Positions 42,569 to 52,698 of a stretch of DNA of 64,000 nt are shown here, one piece after another. The stretch comes from Geodermatophilus obscurus DSM 43160 (GTDB taxonomy: Bacteria; Actinomycetota; Actinomycetes; Mycobacteriales; Geodermatophilaceae), in assembly GCF_000025345.1 (NCBI RefSeq), contig NC_013757.1, positions 1,364,001 through 1,428,000 of the forward strand, written 5' to 3'. The number at the start of each line of letters is the position of its first letter. Position 1 is the stretch's first letter. Position numbers and translations under genes: made by a program. Under the pieces are notes generated by a model. It saw only the letters and a program-made list of their open reading frames with translations, ran no database searches and had not been told where the DNA came from.

Positions 42569-43491
42569 TGGGGCACGATCACGCCCACTCGCACCCGTCG
42601 GCGACCGCATCGGCCGGGTACCGCCGCCGGCTGGCCGTCGTCCTCGGGCTCACCGTCGCGGTGATGGCGGCCGAGGTCGCCGGCGCGCTCGCCTCCAGGT
42701 CGCTGGCGCTGCTCGCCGACGCGGGGCACATGGCCACCGACGCCCTCGGCATCGGCCTGGCGCTCGGGGCGGTGTCCCTGGCCCAGCGGCCCGCCCGCGG
42801 GCGGCGCACCTTCGGCTGGCAGCGCGCGGAGGTCCTCGCCGCCGTCGCCAACGGCCTGCTGCTGGTCGCGGTCGCCGGGTACGTCGTGGTCGAGGCGGTC
42901 CGCCGGATCGGGGACCCGCCGCAGATCGACGCGGGCGTGGTGCTCGCCGTCGCCGCGGTCGGCCTGGCGGTCAACCTCGCCGGCCTGGCGCTGCTGCACG
43001 CCGGCCGGTCCCGGTCCCTCGCCGTCCGGGGCGCGCACCTCGAGGTGCTCGGCGACGCGCTGGGATCGGTCGCCGTCCTCGTCTCCGCCGTCGTCGTCGC
43101 CACCACCGGCTGGACGCCGGCCGACACCGTCGCCTCGCTGCTCATCGCCGCGCTGGTGCTGCCGCGGGCGTGGTCGCTGCTGCGCGAGGCGGTCGACGTG
43201 CTGCTGGAGGCCGCGCCGCGCGGGGTGGACCTGGACCGGGTGCGGGCGCACGTCCTCGGGGTGGACGGCGTCGTCGGCGTCCACGACCTGCACGCCTGGA
43301 CGATCACCTCCGGCCTGCCGGTGCTCTCCGCGCACGTGGTCGTCAGCGACGAGGCGCTGGCCGACGGCCACGGCGGACGGGTGCTGGACGCGTTGTGCGC
43401 CTGCCTGGGTGACCACTTCGACGTCGAGCACTGCACCTTCCAGCTGGAGGCCGAGACGCACGCGGGCCACGAGGCGCCGGTCCACGACTGA
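42568..43491 (+). CDS. CDF-family cation efflux transporter (CzcD/ZitB type)
   Basis: A 307-residue transporter. A His-rich start (GHDHAHSHPS) precedes six membrane helices with the metal-site motifs LLADAGHMATDALG and HLEVLGDALGS (HxxxD pairs), and a cytoplasmic C-terminal domain with VHDLHAWTITSG. It should export zinc or similar divalent metals in exchange for protons. The stop codon overlaps the first bases of a palindromic element. Confidence 0.9.
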   Translation: MGHDHAHSHPSATASAGYRRRLAVVLGLTVAVMAAEVAGALASRSLALLADAGHMATDALGIGLALGAVSLAQRPARGRRTFGWQRAEVLAAVANGLLLVAVAGYVVVEAVRRIGDPPQIDAGVVLAVAAVGLAVNLAGLALLHAGRSRSLAVRGAHLEVLGDALGSVAVLVSAVVVATTGWTPADTVASLLIAALVLPRAWSLLREAVDVLLEAAPRGVDLDRVRAHVLGVDGVVGVHDLHAWTITSGLPVLSAHVVVSDEALADGHGGRVLDALCACLGDHFDVEHCTFQLEAETHAGHEAPVHD

Positions 43492-43546
43492 AGGACCCCG
43501 TCCTCCCCGCCCTTCGCAGGCTCAGGGCGGGACCCGGGACGGGGCC
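43490..43546 (+). repeat. Palindromic intergenic element overlapping a stop codon
   Basis: A full copy (GAAGGACCCCGTCCTCCCCG, loop TTCGCAGGCTCA, right arm ending GGGACGGGGCC). Its first two bases are the last two of the metal exporter TGA. Confidence 0.75.
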
Positions 43547-43609
43547 GCCCCCTCTGCTCACCTGGTGGGACAGTGGGGGCGCAGGCGTACGGCGGGGCAG
43601 GAGGCAGCG

Positions 43610-44569
43610 GTGGATCACGGTCATCACTCGGGCATGTGGGTGCCCGCGGAGCCGCCGACCTGGGGTCGGGTGTTCCTGCCCCACCTCGACGGCTGGTCGT
43701 GGTTGGCGGTCCTGAGCCTGGTCAGCATCGTCGGCTACCTCGCAGCCGTCGTGGTGCTGCGCCGCACGGGCGTGGCCTGGCCGTGGTGGCGGACGGCGTC
43801 CTGGGTCGCGGGTTGTCTCTCGCTGTTCGCGGTGACCGGCACCTGGCTCAACGGCTACAGCATGGTGCTGTTCAGCGTGCACATGGCCCAGCACATGGTG
43901 CTGTCGATGGTGGCGCCGATCCTGCTGCTGCTCGGCGCCCCGGTCACCCTGGCGCTGCGGACGCTGCCGCGCGGCAAGCGGCTGGCCGGCGTCCCGCGGG
44001 CGCTGCTGCTCGACGCCCTGCACAGCCGGGTCGCCCGGGTGCTGTCGCACCCGGCGTTCACGCTGCCGCTGTTCCTGGCCAGCCTCTACGCCGTCTACTT
44101 CACGCCCGTCTTCGACGCGCTGATGGGCAACCCGTTCGGGCACCAGTTCATGCTGGCCCACTTCACGGTGACCGGACTGCTGTTCTTCGGCCCGATCCTG
44201 GCCCAGGACCCGTGGCCCCGGACGACCGGCCACGGCGGCCGGATGATCGAGCTGCTGCTCCCGATGCCGTTCCACGCCTTCTTCGGCGTCGCGATCCTGA
44301 TGGCCAGTTCCCTGGTCGTGGAGACCTTCACCGACCCCCCGGCCGGCTGGGGGATCGACCCGCTGGCCGACCAGAAGACCGCCGGCAGCATCGCCTGGTC
44401 CTTCGGCGAGATCCCGACGGTCTTCGTCCTGGCGCTGGTGCTGTTCTCCTGGATGGGCTCCGAGCAGCGCAGGGCCCGCCGGCTCGACCGCGTCGCGGAC
44501 CGCACGGAGGACGCCGAGCTGACCGCCTACAACGAGCGTCTCCGCGCGATGGCCGCCCGGGGCGGGTGA
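43610..44569 (+). CDS. Cytochrome c oxidase assembly protein, CtaG/caa3 type
   Basis: A 319-residue protein with about seven membrane helices. Conserved marks are a His-rich start (DHGHHSGMW), SVHMAQHMVLSMVAPILLLL, GAPVTLALR, LAHFTVTGLLFFGPIL and PMPFHAFFGVAILM. CtaG-type proteins help deliver copper to oxidase; ctaD lies 3 kb downstream. GTG 43610 has AGGAGG five bases upstream. A hairpin terminator follows. Confidence 0.88.
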   Translation: MDHGHHSGMWVPAEPPTWGRVFLPHLDGWSWLAVLSLVSIVGYLAAVVVLRRTGVAWPWWRTASWVAGCLSLFAVTGTWLNGYSMVLFSVHMAQHMVLSMVAPILLLLGAPVTLALRTLPRGKRLAGVPRALLLDALHSRVARVLSHPAFTLPLFLASLYAVYFTPVFDALMGNPFGHQFMLAHFTVTGLLFFGPILAQDPWPRTTGHGGRMIELLLPMPFHAFFGVAILMASSLVVETFTDPPAGWGIDPLADQKTAGSIAWSFGEIPTVFVLALVLFSWMGSEQRRARRLDRVADRTEDAELTAYNERLRAMAARGG

Positions 44570-44654
44570 CACCGTCGTCCCACGGGACGAGACCGCCGTT
44601 CCCGGCTGCTGCTGAGCCCCTGCCCGTGTCCCGGCCGCGTCCTGGCTCACCGTT

Positions 44655-44694
44655 GCGGCTCCGGGCTCAGCATTGCTCGTGAGCCCGGAGCCGC
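44655..44694 (+). terminator. 15-bp hairpin terminator after the CtaG gene
   Basis: Bases 44655-44669 pair perfectly with 44680-44694 with a ten-base loop. It is 85 bases past the stop codon. Confidence 0.75.
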
Positions 44695-44757
44695 GGTGAT
44701 CAGCTCAGCTGGTCACAGCCGGGCGACGGGAAGGTGGCCGTTTGCAACCATGACCAT

Positions 44758-45261
44758 GTGCCGGTCTCCCTCGTGTTAACCGCGGACACGCACGTCCCCA
44801 GGCGTGCACGTGACCTACCTCATGCGCTGTGGGCCGCGATCGACGCCGCGGACGTCGTCGTGCACGCCGGCGACTGGGTGGACGTCGCGCTGCTCGACCG
44901 CTTCGAGGAGCGCGTCCGCCGGCTGGTCGCCGTCCACGGCAACAACGACCACGGGCCGCTGCGCCAGCGGCTGCCGGAGGTCGCCCGCGCCGAGATCGAG
45001 GGCATCCGGCTGGCCGTCGTCCACGAGACGGGGGACAGGAAGGGCCGCGAGGCCCGCTGTGCCGCCCGCTTCCCCGACACCGACCTGCTGGTGTTCGGCC
45101 ACAGCCACATCCCCTGGGACACCACCGCCGACACCGGCCTGCGGCTGGTCAACCCCGGCTCGCCCACCGACCGGCGCCGCCAGCCGCACGGCACCTTCGT
45201 CACCGCGGTGGCCGACGACGGCGTCCTGCGCGACGTGACCTTCCACCCGGTCGCGAGGTGA
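44758..45261 (+). CDS. Metallophosphoesterase, YfcE/MJ0936 type
   Basis: A 167-residue calcineurin-like phosphoesterase with all metal motifs: LTADTHVP, HAGDWVD, VHGNNDHG, VVHETGD and FGHSHIP. Members hydrolyse phosphodiesters in vitro; natural substrates are unknown. GTG 44758 was chosen with an AT-richer box (AACCAT) six bases upstream. It is first in a three-gene operon joined by four-base overlaps. Confidence 0.87.
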   Translation: MPVSLVLTADTHVPRRARDLPHALWAAIDAADVVVHAGDWVDVALLDRFEERVRRLVAVHGNNDHGPLRQRLPEVARAEIEGIRLAVVHETGDRKGREARCAARFPDTDLLVFGHSHIPWDTTADTGLRLVNPGSPTDRRRQPHGTFVTAVADDGVLRDVTFHPVAR

Positions 45262-46490
45262 CGGCAGCGGACGACGGCAGTGCCCGCTGGCGCCACCTGG
45301 GGGTCAGCCTGGTCGGGCTGGTCGCGGCGTGCGCGATCCAGAACGGGTTGCCCTTCCTCACCGTCGCCCTCCGCGCCGAGGGGCTCTCGCTGGCGGCGAT
45401 CGGCCTGCTGGTGAGCGCACCCACGGCCGGCCTGGTGCTCAGCCTGCTGGCCTGGGGTGCCGCGGCCGACCGCTACGGCGAGCGTCTCGTGCTCAGCGCC
45501 GGGCTCGGCACGGCCGCGACCGCCATGACCGGCGCCGCGCTGGCCGGGACCCCGGTGGCCACGGGGCTGTGGCTGCTGCTGGCCGGCGCGGGCAGCGCGT
45601 CGGTGCACGCGGCCAGCGGGCGGCTGGTGCTCGGCTGGTTCCCCGCCTCCCGGCGGGGGCTGGCCATGGGGGTCCGCCAGGCGGGTCAGCCGATCGGCGT
45701 CGGGCTGGCGGCCCTCACCCTGCCGAGGCTGGCCGCGGACGGCCCCGGGACGGCGTTCGCCGCGCTCGCCGCCGGCTGTGCGGCCACCGCCGTCCTCATC
45801 GGGGTGCTGGTGCGCGACCCGCCGCGGCCGGCGAGGGCCCCGGGCGCGCCGCGACCGGCCTCGCCCTACCGTTCGCCGGTGCTGTGGCGGGTGCACGCGG
45901 CCAGCACGCTGCTCGTCGTCCCGCAGTTCGTGGTCGCGGCCTTCAGCTTCGACTTCCTGGTGCGCGCGGCCGGTTGGTCCGCGGGTGCGGCCGGCACGTT
46001 GCTGGCCGTCACCCAGCTCGGCGGAGCGGCCGCGCGGCTCGGCGCGGGCGCGTGGTCGGACCGCGCGGGCAGCCGGGTGGGGCCGATGCGGCTGGTCGCC
46101 GTCGCGGTGGCCGTGGTCGTCGGCGCCCTGGCCGTCGTGGCGGTGCTCACCCCCGACGTCCTCGCGCCGGCCGCCGTCGCCGCGGCCGTCGTCCTCGCGT
46201 CGATCGTCACGGTGAGCCCGAACGGCATCGCGTTCACCTCGGTCGCCGAGCAGGCCGGCAGCGCCTGGGCCGGACGGGCGCTGGGCGCCCACAACACCGT
46301 GCAGAACCTCTCGGCCACCGTGACGGTGCCGCTGGCCGCGCTCCTCGTAGAGGGCGGGCCCGGCTATCCGGCGGCGTTCGCCGTCGGTGCGCTCGCGGCG
46401 GCCCTGGCCGTCGGCGTCGTCCCCGGGCGGGCGGTCGAGGCGTCGTCCCGCGGGGCCCCGCGGGCGGCCGACCCCGTGCCGAGCCGGTGA
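45258..46490 (+). CDS. MFS transporter
   Basis: A 410-residue transporter with 12 predicted helices. The loop motif GAAADRYGERLV and the GMGVRQAGQPIG-like segment (AMGVRQAGQPIGVGLAAL) fit the anion or sugar-like MFS group. Substrate unknown. GTG 45258 overlaps the phosphoesterase stop as GTGA. Confidence 0.85.
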   Translation: MTAADDGSARWRHLGVSLVGLVAACAIQNGLPFLTVALRAEGLSLAAIGLLVSAPTAGLVLSLLAWGAAADRYGERLVLSAGLGTAATAMTGAALAGTPVATGLWLLLAGAGSASVHAASGRLVLGWFPASRRGLAMGVRQAGQPIGVGLAALTLPRLAADGPGTAFAALAAGCAATAVLIGVLVRDPPRPARAPGAPRPASPYRSPVLWRVHAASTLLVVPQFVVAAFSFDFLVRAAGWSAGAAGTLLAVTQLGGAAARLGAGAWSDRAGSRVGPMRLVAVAVAVVVGALAVVAVLTPDVLAPAAVAAAVVLASIVTVSPNGIAFTSVAEQAGSAWAGRALGAHNTVQNLSATVTVPLAALLVEGGPGYPAAFAVGALAAALAVGVVPGRAVEASSRGAPRAADPVPSR

Positions 46491-47350
46491 GCCGCCGTCC
46501 CTGGCCCGCCCGGGCGGTCCGGCTGCTGGCCTGCCCGGTGTGCGGAGCGCCCCTGGCCGCTCGGCCGGACGACGCCGGGCTGCGCTGCCCGGCCGGGCAC
46601 TCGTTCGACCGCGCGCGGCAGGGGCACGTCACGCTGCTGCCGCCGGGGCACGTCCCGCCGTCCGGGGACTCCGCGGCGATGGTCGCCGACCGCGTCGCCT
46701 TCCTCGCCGCCGGCCACTACGCCGGCGTGACCCGTGCGCTGGCGGACGCCGTCGCCGCCGGGGACGACGGTCCACCCGGCGCGCTGCTCGACCTCGGCGG
46801 GGGCACCGGGCAGCACCTGGCCGGTGTCCTCGACCGGCTGCCCGGCTCGGTCGGGGTGGTCCTGGACTCCTCGCGGTACGCCGCCCGCCGCGCGGCCGGC
46901 GCGCACCCGCGGGCGCTGGCGGTGGTGGGGGACGCCTGGGCCCGGCTGCCGGTGCGCGACGCCGCCGTCAACCGGGTGCTGGTGGTCTTCGCCCCGCGCA
47001 ACGGCCCCGAGATCGCACGCGTGCTGCGGCCGGGCGGGCGGCTGGTCGTCGTCACCCCGGCCGCCGACCACCTCACCGAGCTGGTCGAGCCGCTGGGGCT
47101 GCTGCGGGTCGACCCCGACAAGGCCCGCCGGCTGTCGGCTGCCCTCGAGCCGCAGCTGCGCCCGATCGCCGCGTCCGGGCACCGGGAGCGGCTGGAGCTG
47201 GACCGCGCGGCGGTCACGACGCTGGTCGGCATGGGACCGCACGCCCGCCACCTGAGCCCGGCGGGCCTGGCCGCGGCGGTGGCCGGGCTGCCCGAGCGGA
47301 CGCCGGTGACCGTGTCGGTGGACGTCACGACCTGGATCCGGGCCGGCTGA
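46487..47350 (+). CDS. RlmA-type 23S rRNA (guanine-N1) methyltransferase
   Basis: A 287-residue protein. An N-terminal zinc finger (CPVCGAPL ... CPAGHSFD) marks the RlmA family, followed by GHVPPSGDSAAMVADRVAFL, the SAM motif LLDLGGGTGQHLA and VLVVFAPRN. Family members methylate G745/G748 of 23S rRNA, the second conferring tylosin resistance; which site applies is not clear. GTG 46487 overlaps the MFS stop. Confidence 0.83.
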   Translation: MSRRPWPARAVRLLACPVCGAPLAARPDDAGLRCPAGHSFDRARQGHVTLLPPGHVPPSGDSAAMVADRVAFLAAGHYAGVTRALADAVAAGDDGPPGALLDLGGGTGQHLAGVLDRLPGSVGVVLDSSRYAARRAAGAHPRALAVVGDAWARLPVRDAAVNRVLVVFAPRNGPEIARVLRPGGRLVVVTPAADHLTELVEPLGLLRVDPDKARRLSAALEPQLRPIAASGHRERLELDRAAVTTLVGMGPHARHLSPAGLAAAVAGLPERTPVTVSVDVTTWIRAG

Positions 47351-47465
47351 CCGGGGATCTGCAGGTCACGGTCCGGCAACGGTTGGACGGCGGCTGGGCG
47401 GCGGGGACCGGCGTGCCTCCGGCGTCGGCAGGAGGCGCGTCGCAGGAACCGTCTAAGCTGCGGCC

Positions 47466-49223
47466 GTGACGATCGCACCGGCGCCGATCGTGAGCCGGCC
47501 GAGCCCGGTTCACCAGGCGGACAAGGGCTCGCGGCTCTCGAACCTGCTGCGGACCACCGACCACAAGACCATCGGCCTGATGTACCTGGCCACCTCCTTC
47601 GGCTGGTTCGTCATCGGCGGCCTGATGGCGTTGCTGATGCGCGGGGAGCTGGCCCGGCCGGGGCTGCAGTTCCTGTCGCCGGAGCAGTACAACCAGCTGG
47701 TCACCATGCACGGCACGGTGATGCTGCTGTTCTTCGCGACGCCGCTGTTCTTCGCGTTCGGCAACTTGATCATGCCGCTGCAGATCGGCGCGCCCGACGT
47801 CGCCTTCCCCCGGCTGAACTCCTTCTCCTACTGGCTGTTCCTGTTCGGCTCCAGCCTCGCCGTGTCGGGCTTCTTCACGCCGGGCGGTGCCGCCGACTTC
47901 GGCTGGTACGCCTACACGCCGCTGTCCTTGGCGACCCACAGCCCCGGCGCCGGCGCGGACCTGTGGATCGCCGGCCTGGCGGTGTCCGGTCTGGGCACGA
48001 TCCTCGGCGCGGTCAACTTCATCACCACGATCGCCTGCCTGCGGGCGCCGGGCATGACGCTGTTCCGGATGCCGATCTTCACCTGGAACACGCTGATCAC
48101 CAGTCTGCTGGTGCTCTTCGCCTTCCCGATCCTCACCGCCGCGCTGTTCGGCCTCCTGGCGGACCGGCAGCTGGGTGCCCTCGTGTACTCGGAGGAGAAC
48201 GGGGGGCCGATGCTGTGGCAGCACCTGTTCTGGTTCTTCGGGCACCCCGAGGTCTACATCATCGCGCTGCCGTTCTTCGGGATCATCACCGAGGTCATCC
48301 CGGTCTTCAGCCGCAAGCCGCTGTTCGGCTACAAGGGCATGGTCTTCGCGACCATCGCCATCGGCGCCCTGTCGCTGACCGTCTGGGCGCACCACATGTA
48401 CGCGACCGGTGCGGTGCTGCTGCCGTTCTTCGCGTTCCTGACCTACCTGATCGCGGTGCCGACCGGGATCAAGTTCTTCAACTGGATCGGCACCATGTGG
48501 CGCGGCCAGCTGACCTTCGAGACGCCGATGCTGTTCGCGATCGGCTTCATGGTCACCTTCCTCCTGGGTGGCCTGACCGGCGTGCTGCTGGCCTCCCCGC
48601 CGCTGGACTGGCACGTCAACGACAGCTACTTCGTCGTGGCGCACTTCCACTACGTGGTCTTCGGCACCGTCGTGTTCGCCGCCTACGCCGGCGTCTACTT
48701 CTGGTTCCCGAAGCTGTGCGGGCGGATGATGGACGAGCGCCTCGGCAAGCTGCACTTCTGGCTGACGTTCATCGGCTTCCACGGCACGTTCCTGGTGCAG
48801 CACTGGCTCGGCGGTGAGGGCATGCCGCGTCGCTACGCCAACTACCTGGTCAGCGACGGGTTCACCACGCTGAACACCGTCTCGACGATCTTCTCGTTCA
48901 TCCTCGGTGCCTCGACGATCCCGTTCTTCTACAACGTGGCGAAGTCGTGGCGGTACGGGCGCCTGGCGCTGCGGGACGACCCGTGGGGCCACGGCAACTC
49001 GCTGGAGTGGGCCACGTCGTCGCCGCCGCCGCGGCACAACTTCACCGAGATCCCGAAGATCCGCTCCGAGCGGCCGGCGTTCGAGGCGCACTACCCGCAC
49101 CTCATCGAGCGCCTGCAGCGCGAGGCGCACGCGGGCAAGCGGCACGAGCCGTACGCCGGCGTGAGCGAACTCGGTGGCACCGGCGGCAGCCGGCAGGGGC
49201 CGAACGACCCCGACCCCACCTGA
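47466..49223 (+). CDS. ctaD: Cytochrome c oxidase subunit I
   Basis: A 585-residue, 12-helix heme-copper oxidase core. Heme and copper ligands are clear: MHGTVM (heme a), HPEVYI with the cross-linked His-Tyr (FFGHPEVY), AHHMY (copper B) and HFHYVVFG (heme a3 and a). It is the catalytic subunit reducing oxygen and pumping protons. TAAGCT (47454-47459) is six bases before GTG 47466, a leaderless promoter. Subunits II/III are not adjacent, as usual in actinobacteria. Confidence 0.97.
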   Translation: MTIAPAPIVSRPSPVHQADKGSRLSNLLRTTDHKTIGLMYLATSFGWFVIGGLMALLMRGELARPGLQFLSPEQYNQLVTMHGTVMLLFFATPLFFAFGNLIMPLQIGAPDVAFPRLNSFSYWLFLFGSSLAVSGFFTPGGAADFGWYAYTPLSLATHSPGAGADLWIAGLAVSGLGTILGAVNFITTIACLRAPGMTLFRMPIFTWNTLITSLLVLFAFPILTAALFGLLADRQLGALVYSEENGGPMLWQHLFWFFGHPEVYIIALPFFGIITEVIPVFSRKPLFGYKGMVFATIAIGALSLTVWAHHMYATGAVLLPFFAFLTYLIAVPTGIKFFNWIGTMWRGQLTFETPMLFAIGFMVTFLLGGLTGVLLASPPLDWHVNDSYFVVAHFHYVVFGTVVFAAYAGVYFWFPKLCGRMMDERLGKLHFWLTFIGFHGTFLVQHWLGGEGMPRRYANYLVSDGFTTLNTVSTIFSFILGASTIPFFYNVAKSWRYGRLALRDDPWGHGNSLEWATSSPPPRHNFTEIPKIRSERPAFEAHYPHLIERLQREAHAGKRHEPYAGVSELGGTGGSRQGPNDPDPT

Positions 49224-49224
49224 G

Positions 49225-49284
49225 GAAGAACCCCCTCGCCCCCCACGCCGCGCTCCGCTCGGCGCGGGACCCTGCGAGGGGGCC
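49225..49284 (+). repeat. Palindromic intergenic element, CCCCCT subtype
   Basis: A full copy (GAAGAACCCCCTCGCCCCCC at the left, GGGACCCTGCGAGGGGGCC at the right), starting one base past the ctaD stop. Confidence 0.72.
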
Positions 49285-49301
49285 GTTCCAGCACGTCACC
49301 T

Positions 49302-49333
49302 GACGCCCCGTCGGCCTCGGCCGGCGGGGCGTC
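49302..49333 (+). terminator. 14-bp hairpin after ctaD
   Basis: Bases 49302-49315 pair with 49320-49333 with one mismatch and a short CTCG loop. Confidence 0.7.
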
Positions 49334-49405
49334 GCCGTGTCCGCGCTCCCGGTCGCGCCGGACCGGTGGCAGGGCACCGGCCGCCCGTGCGGGAGGATGA
49401 CGGCC

Positions 49406-50665
49406 GTGCCGCTCGACCCCACCCCCCGCACGTCGCCGACCGCCGTGTCCACCCCGCGGGCGCTGCTGATCGTCTCCGGGGGCGACCGGCCGGGGGTCAC
49501 CGCGCGACTGTTCGCCGCCCTGGCCGGGCCCGGGGGAGGCCTCCCGCCGGTCGAGGTGGTCGACGTCGAGCAGGTCGTCGTCCACGGCCAGCTGGTGCTC
49601 GGCGTGGTCGTCGGGGCACTGCCGGCGGAGGGTGGGCCGGTGGCTGAGGAGCACTTCCTCGCCGCGCTCGAACGACTGGCCGCAGGCGTCGCGGAGGCCA
49701 CCGGGGTGCGGGTGCAGGTGGAGTCGGCCGCCGACGCCGGGCTGGACGCCGCCCCCGACGGCCGTCCGCACCACGTCATCCTGCTGGGTCGACCGGTGCC
49801 ACCGGAAGCCGTCGCCGGAGCCGCCTCGGCCATCGCCGGCATCGGGGGCAACATCGAGGCCATCCGCCGGCTCTCCGACTACCCGGTGACCAGCTTCGAG
49901 CTGACCGTCTCCGGCGCCGAGGCCACCGAGCTGCGCACCGCGCTGGCCTCGGTCGCCTCGACGAGCAACGCCGACATCGCCGTCGAGCAGGTCGGCCTGG
50001 CCCGCCGCAGCAAGCGGCTCATCGTGCTCGACGTCGACTCCACCCTCGTCCGCGGCGAGGTCATCGACGAGCTCGCCGCCCGCGCCGGGCGGGCCGCCGA
50101 GGTCGCCCGCATCACCGCCGCCGCGATGAACGGGGAGCTGGACTTCGCCCAGTCGCTGCGGGCCCGCGTCGCCGCGCTGGAGGGGTTGCCGGTCGAGGTG
50201 CTCGACGAGGTCCGCGAGGCACTCGTGCTCACACCCGGCGCGCGCACGCTCATCCGCACCCTCAAACGGCTCGGGTTCCGCTGCGGCATCGTCAGCGGCG
50301 GCTTCACCCAGATCACCGACCCGCTGGCCGAGCAGCTGGGCCTGGACTTCGCCGCCGCCAACACCCTCGAGGTCGCCGACGGGCGGCTCACCGGGGGCCT
50401 GGTGGGGGAGATCCTCGACCGCGCCGGCAAGGCGCGCGCCCTCGCCCGCTTCGCCGACCGCTACGGCATCTCGCTGGACCAGACCGTGGCCGTGGGCGAC
50501 GGCGCCAACGACCTGGACATGCTGAACGCCGCCGGGCTGGGCATCGCCTTCAACGCCAAGCCCTACGTGCGGGAGCAGGCGGACACGGCGCTCAACCAGC
50601 CCTACCTCGACGCGGTGCTGCAGGTGCTCGGCTTCACCCGCGACGAGGTCCTCGACGCCGTGTGA
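49406..50665 (+). CDS. serB: Phosphoserine phosphatase with ACT domain
   Basis: A 419-residue enzyme for the last step of serine synthesis. The N-terminal half carries ACT-type regulatory sequence (LIVSGGDRPGVTARL, GGNIEAIRRLSDYPV); the HAD domain has the catalytic VLDVDSTL, the SGGF motif, Lys in the third motif and GDGANDLDML. GTG 49406 fits the leaderless pattern with GAGGAT seven bases upstream; ATG 49397 is in frame and possible. The length agrees with other actinobacterial SerB. Confidence 0.92.
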   Translation: MPLDPTPRTSPTAVSTPRALLIVSGGDRPGVTARLFAALAGPGGGLPPVEVVDVEQVVVHGQLVLGVVVGALPAEGGPVAEEHFLAALERLAAGVAEATGVRVQVESAADAGLDAAPDGRPHHVILLGRPVPPEAVAGAASAIAGIGGNIEAIRRLSDYPVTSFELTVSGAEATELRTALASVASTSNADIAVEQVGLARRSKRLIVLDVDSTLVRGEVIDELAARAGRAAEVARITAAAMNGELDFAQSLRARVAALEGLPVEVLDEVREALVLTPGARTLIRTLKRLGFRCGIVSGGFTQITDPLAEQLGLDFAAANTLEVADGRLTGGLVGEILDRAGKARALARFADRYGISLDQTVAVGDGANDLDMLNAAGLGIAFNAKPYVREQADTALNQPYLDAVLQVLGFTRDEVLDAV

Positions 50666-50764
50666 CCTGCCGGCGGACACCGCGGCCCATCCACCGACCG
50701 CCGGGAACCCGGGCGCTGCCGAGGCCTCGGACCGCCAACTTCCCCGCAGCGGGTGCGTCGCGGC

Positions 50765-51340
50765 TCAGCCGGCGTGGTGGACGGTGCCCTCCAGCTCGAC
50801 GCCGGCGGTGCGCAGCTGGTCGAGGGCGGCGTCGGTGGTGGCCTCGCTGACGCCGGCGGTGAGCGGCAGCAGCACCCGCGTCGCGAACCCCTCGGCGACG
50901 GCGTCGAGCGCGGTCGCCCGCACGCAGTGGTCGGTGGCGATGCCGACGACGTCGACGGCGTCCACCCCGTGCGCGCGCAGCCAGTCGGCGAGGGCCACGC
51001 CGTCCGACCGCCCCTCGAAGCCGGAGTAGGCGGCGGCGTGCTCGCCCTTGTCGAACACCGCCTCGATGGGCTCCCGTTCCAGTCGAGGGTGCAGCTCGAC
51101 GCCGTCCGTGCCGACCACGCAGTGCGCCGGCCACGTCTCGACGAAGTCCGGCTGCTCGGCGAAGTGGCCGCCGGGGTCGACGTGGTGGTCGCGGGTGGCC
51201 ACCACGTGCGCGTAGTCGGCGGCATGCGCGCGGACGTGCTCGTTGATCGCGGCGGCGACGTCCGCGCCACCGGTGACGGCGAGACTGCCGCCCTCGCAGA
51301 AGTCGTTCTGCACGTCCACGACCACCAGGGCGCGGGTCAT
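50765..51340 (-). CDS. pncA: Nicotinamidase
   Basis: A 191-residue isochorismatase-fold amidase. The triad is visible: Asp in VVDVQNDF, Lys in VFDKGEH and Cys in ATDHCVRATALDA; metal ligands lie in TRDHHVDPGGHF. It turns nicotinamide into nicotinate, the substrate of the upstream pncB product. GAGGAGG precedes the ATG. It starts ten bases after pncB ends. Confidence 0.93.
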   Translation of the reverse strand: MTRALVVVDVQNDFCEGGSLAVTGGADVAAAINEHVRAHAADYAHVVATRDHHVDPGGHFAEQPDFVETWPAHCVVGTDGVELHPRLEREPIEAVFDKGEHAAAYSGFEGRSDGVALADWLRAHGVDAVDVVGIATDHCVRATALDAVAEGFATRVLLPLTAGVSEATTDAALDQLRTAGVELEGTVHHAG

Positions 51341-51350
51341 TTCGTCCTCC

Positions 51351-52634
51351 TCAGGCCGTCAGCGTCTCGATGGCGCAGTCGCCGCGGGACAGCGCGAACG
51401 CCTCGGCCGGCATCGCGTCCCGCGCCCGCTCGTAGTGGGCGCGGGCGGCGGCCAGCGCCTCCCGTGGCGTGGCCGGCGCGCACAACTCGCCGCCCCGCAC
51501 CAGCTCGACGAGCAGCGACCGGTCGCCGTCCCGCGGCAGGACCGGCTCACTGGTGACCACCTCGGCGGTCGCCGTCCCGGAGGCGTCGTGCCGGCGGACG
51601 GCGGACTTGCGCCCACCCACCGAGTTCTTGCCCTCCGAGCGCTTGGCCACCGGGACGCCGTCGCGCGCGACGAGCTTGTAGACCATCCCCGCGGTCGGCG
51701 CGCCCGAGCCGGTGACCAGCGAGGTGCCGACGCCGTAGCCGTCGACCGGGGCGGCCATCAGCCCGGCGATGGCGAACTCGTCGAGGTCGCTGGTGACGAT
51801 GATGCGCGTGCCGGTCGCACCGAGGGAGTCGAGCAGCTCGCGGGCGTGGGCGGCCAGCGTGGGCAGGTCGCCGGAGTCCAGCCGGATGGCGCCGAGCTCC
51901 GGGCCGGCGACCTCGACCGCCGTCCGGATGCCCTGGTCGACGTCGTAGGTGTCGACCAGCAGCGTGGTGCCGACCCCGAGGGCGGCGACCTGGGCGCGGA
52001 AGGCGGCGGCCTCGTCGTCGTGCAGCAGCGTGAAGGCGTGCGCGCTGGTGCCGGTCGTCGGCACCCCGTAGCGGTGGCCGGCCTCGAGGTTGGAGGTGGC
52101 GGCGAAGCCCACCAGGTAGGCGGCCCGGGCGGCGGCGACCGCGGCGTCCTCGTGCGTGCGGCGGGAGCCCATCTCGATGCAGGGGCGCTCGCAGGCCGCG
52201 GCCACCATGCGGGCGGCCGCCGAGGCGATCGCGCTGTCGTGGTTGAGCACCGAGAGCACCAGCGTCTCCAGCAGCACCCCCTCGGCGAAGGGCGCGCGGA
52301 CGGTGAGGACGGGGGAGCCGGGGAAGAACAGCTCGCCCTCGGCGTAGCCGTCGACGTCCCCGCTGAAGCGGAAGCCGGCCAGCCAGTCCAGCAACCGGGA
52401 GTCGGTGAGCCCCTGCTCGCGCAGCGCGGCGAGGTCCTCGTCGGTGAACCGGAAGTCGGGGAGCGCCTCCAGCAGCCGGCCGGTGCCGGCGAGCACGCCG
52501 TAGCGGCGGCCGTGCGGGAGCCGCCGGGCGAAGACCTCGAACACGCAGTCGCGGTCGGCCGTGCCGTCGGCCAGGGCCGCGGCGACCATGGTCAGCTCGT
52601 ACCGGTCGGTGAGCAGGGCGGGACCCGTCGGCAT
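51351..52634 (-). CDS. pncB: Nicotinate phosphoribosyltransferase
   Basis: A 427-residue enzyme of the NAD salvage pathway. It starts [18 protein letters not shown] and contains [37 protein letters not shown] (conserved GTSAH with the catalytic His), VDTYD and IRLDSGDL. It forms nicotinate mononucleotide from nicotinate and PRPP. TAGGCT eight bases before the ATG looks like a leaderless -10 box. It is co-transcribed with pncA and diverges from clpS. Confidence 0.94.
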   Translation of the reverse strand: MPTGPALLTDRYELTMVAAALADGTADRDCVFEVFARRLPHGRRYGVLAGTGRLLEALPDFRFTDEDLAALREQGLTDSRLLDWLAGFRFSGDVDGYAEGELFFPGSPVLTVRAPFAEGVLLETLVLSVLNHDSAIASAAARMVAAACERPCIEMGSRRTHEDAAVAAARAAYLVGFAATSNLEAGHRYGVPTTGTSAHAFTLLHDDEAAAFRAQVAALGVGTTLLVDTYDVDQGIRTAVEVAGPELGAIRLDSGDLPTLAAHARELLDSLGATGTRIIVTSDLDEFAIAGLMAAPVDGYGVGTSLVTGSGAPTAGMVYKLVARDGVPVAKRSEGKNSVGGRKSAVRRHDASGTATAEVVTSEPVLPRDGDRSLLVELVRGGELCAPATPREALAAARAHYERARDAMPAEAFALSRGDCAIETLTA

Positions 52635-52698
52635 GGTCCCGGAGCCTAGGCGGGGCCGCCGGGGGCCACCGCCCCGGACCGTCTCCTACAGTGGAGCC

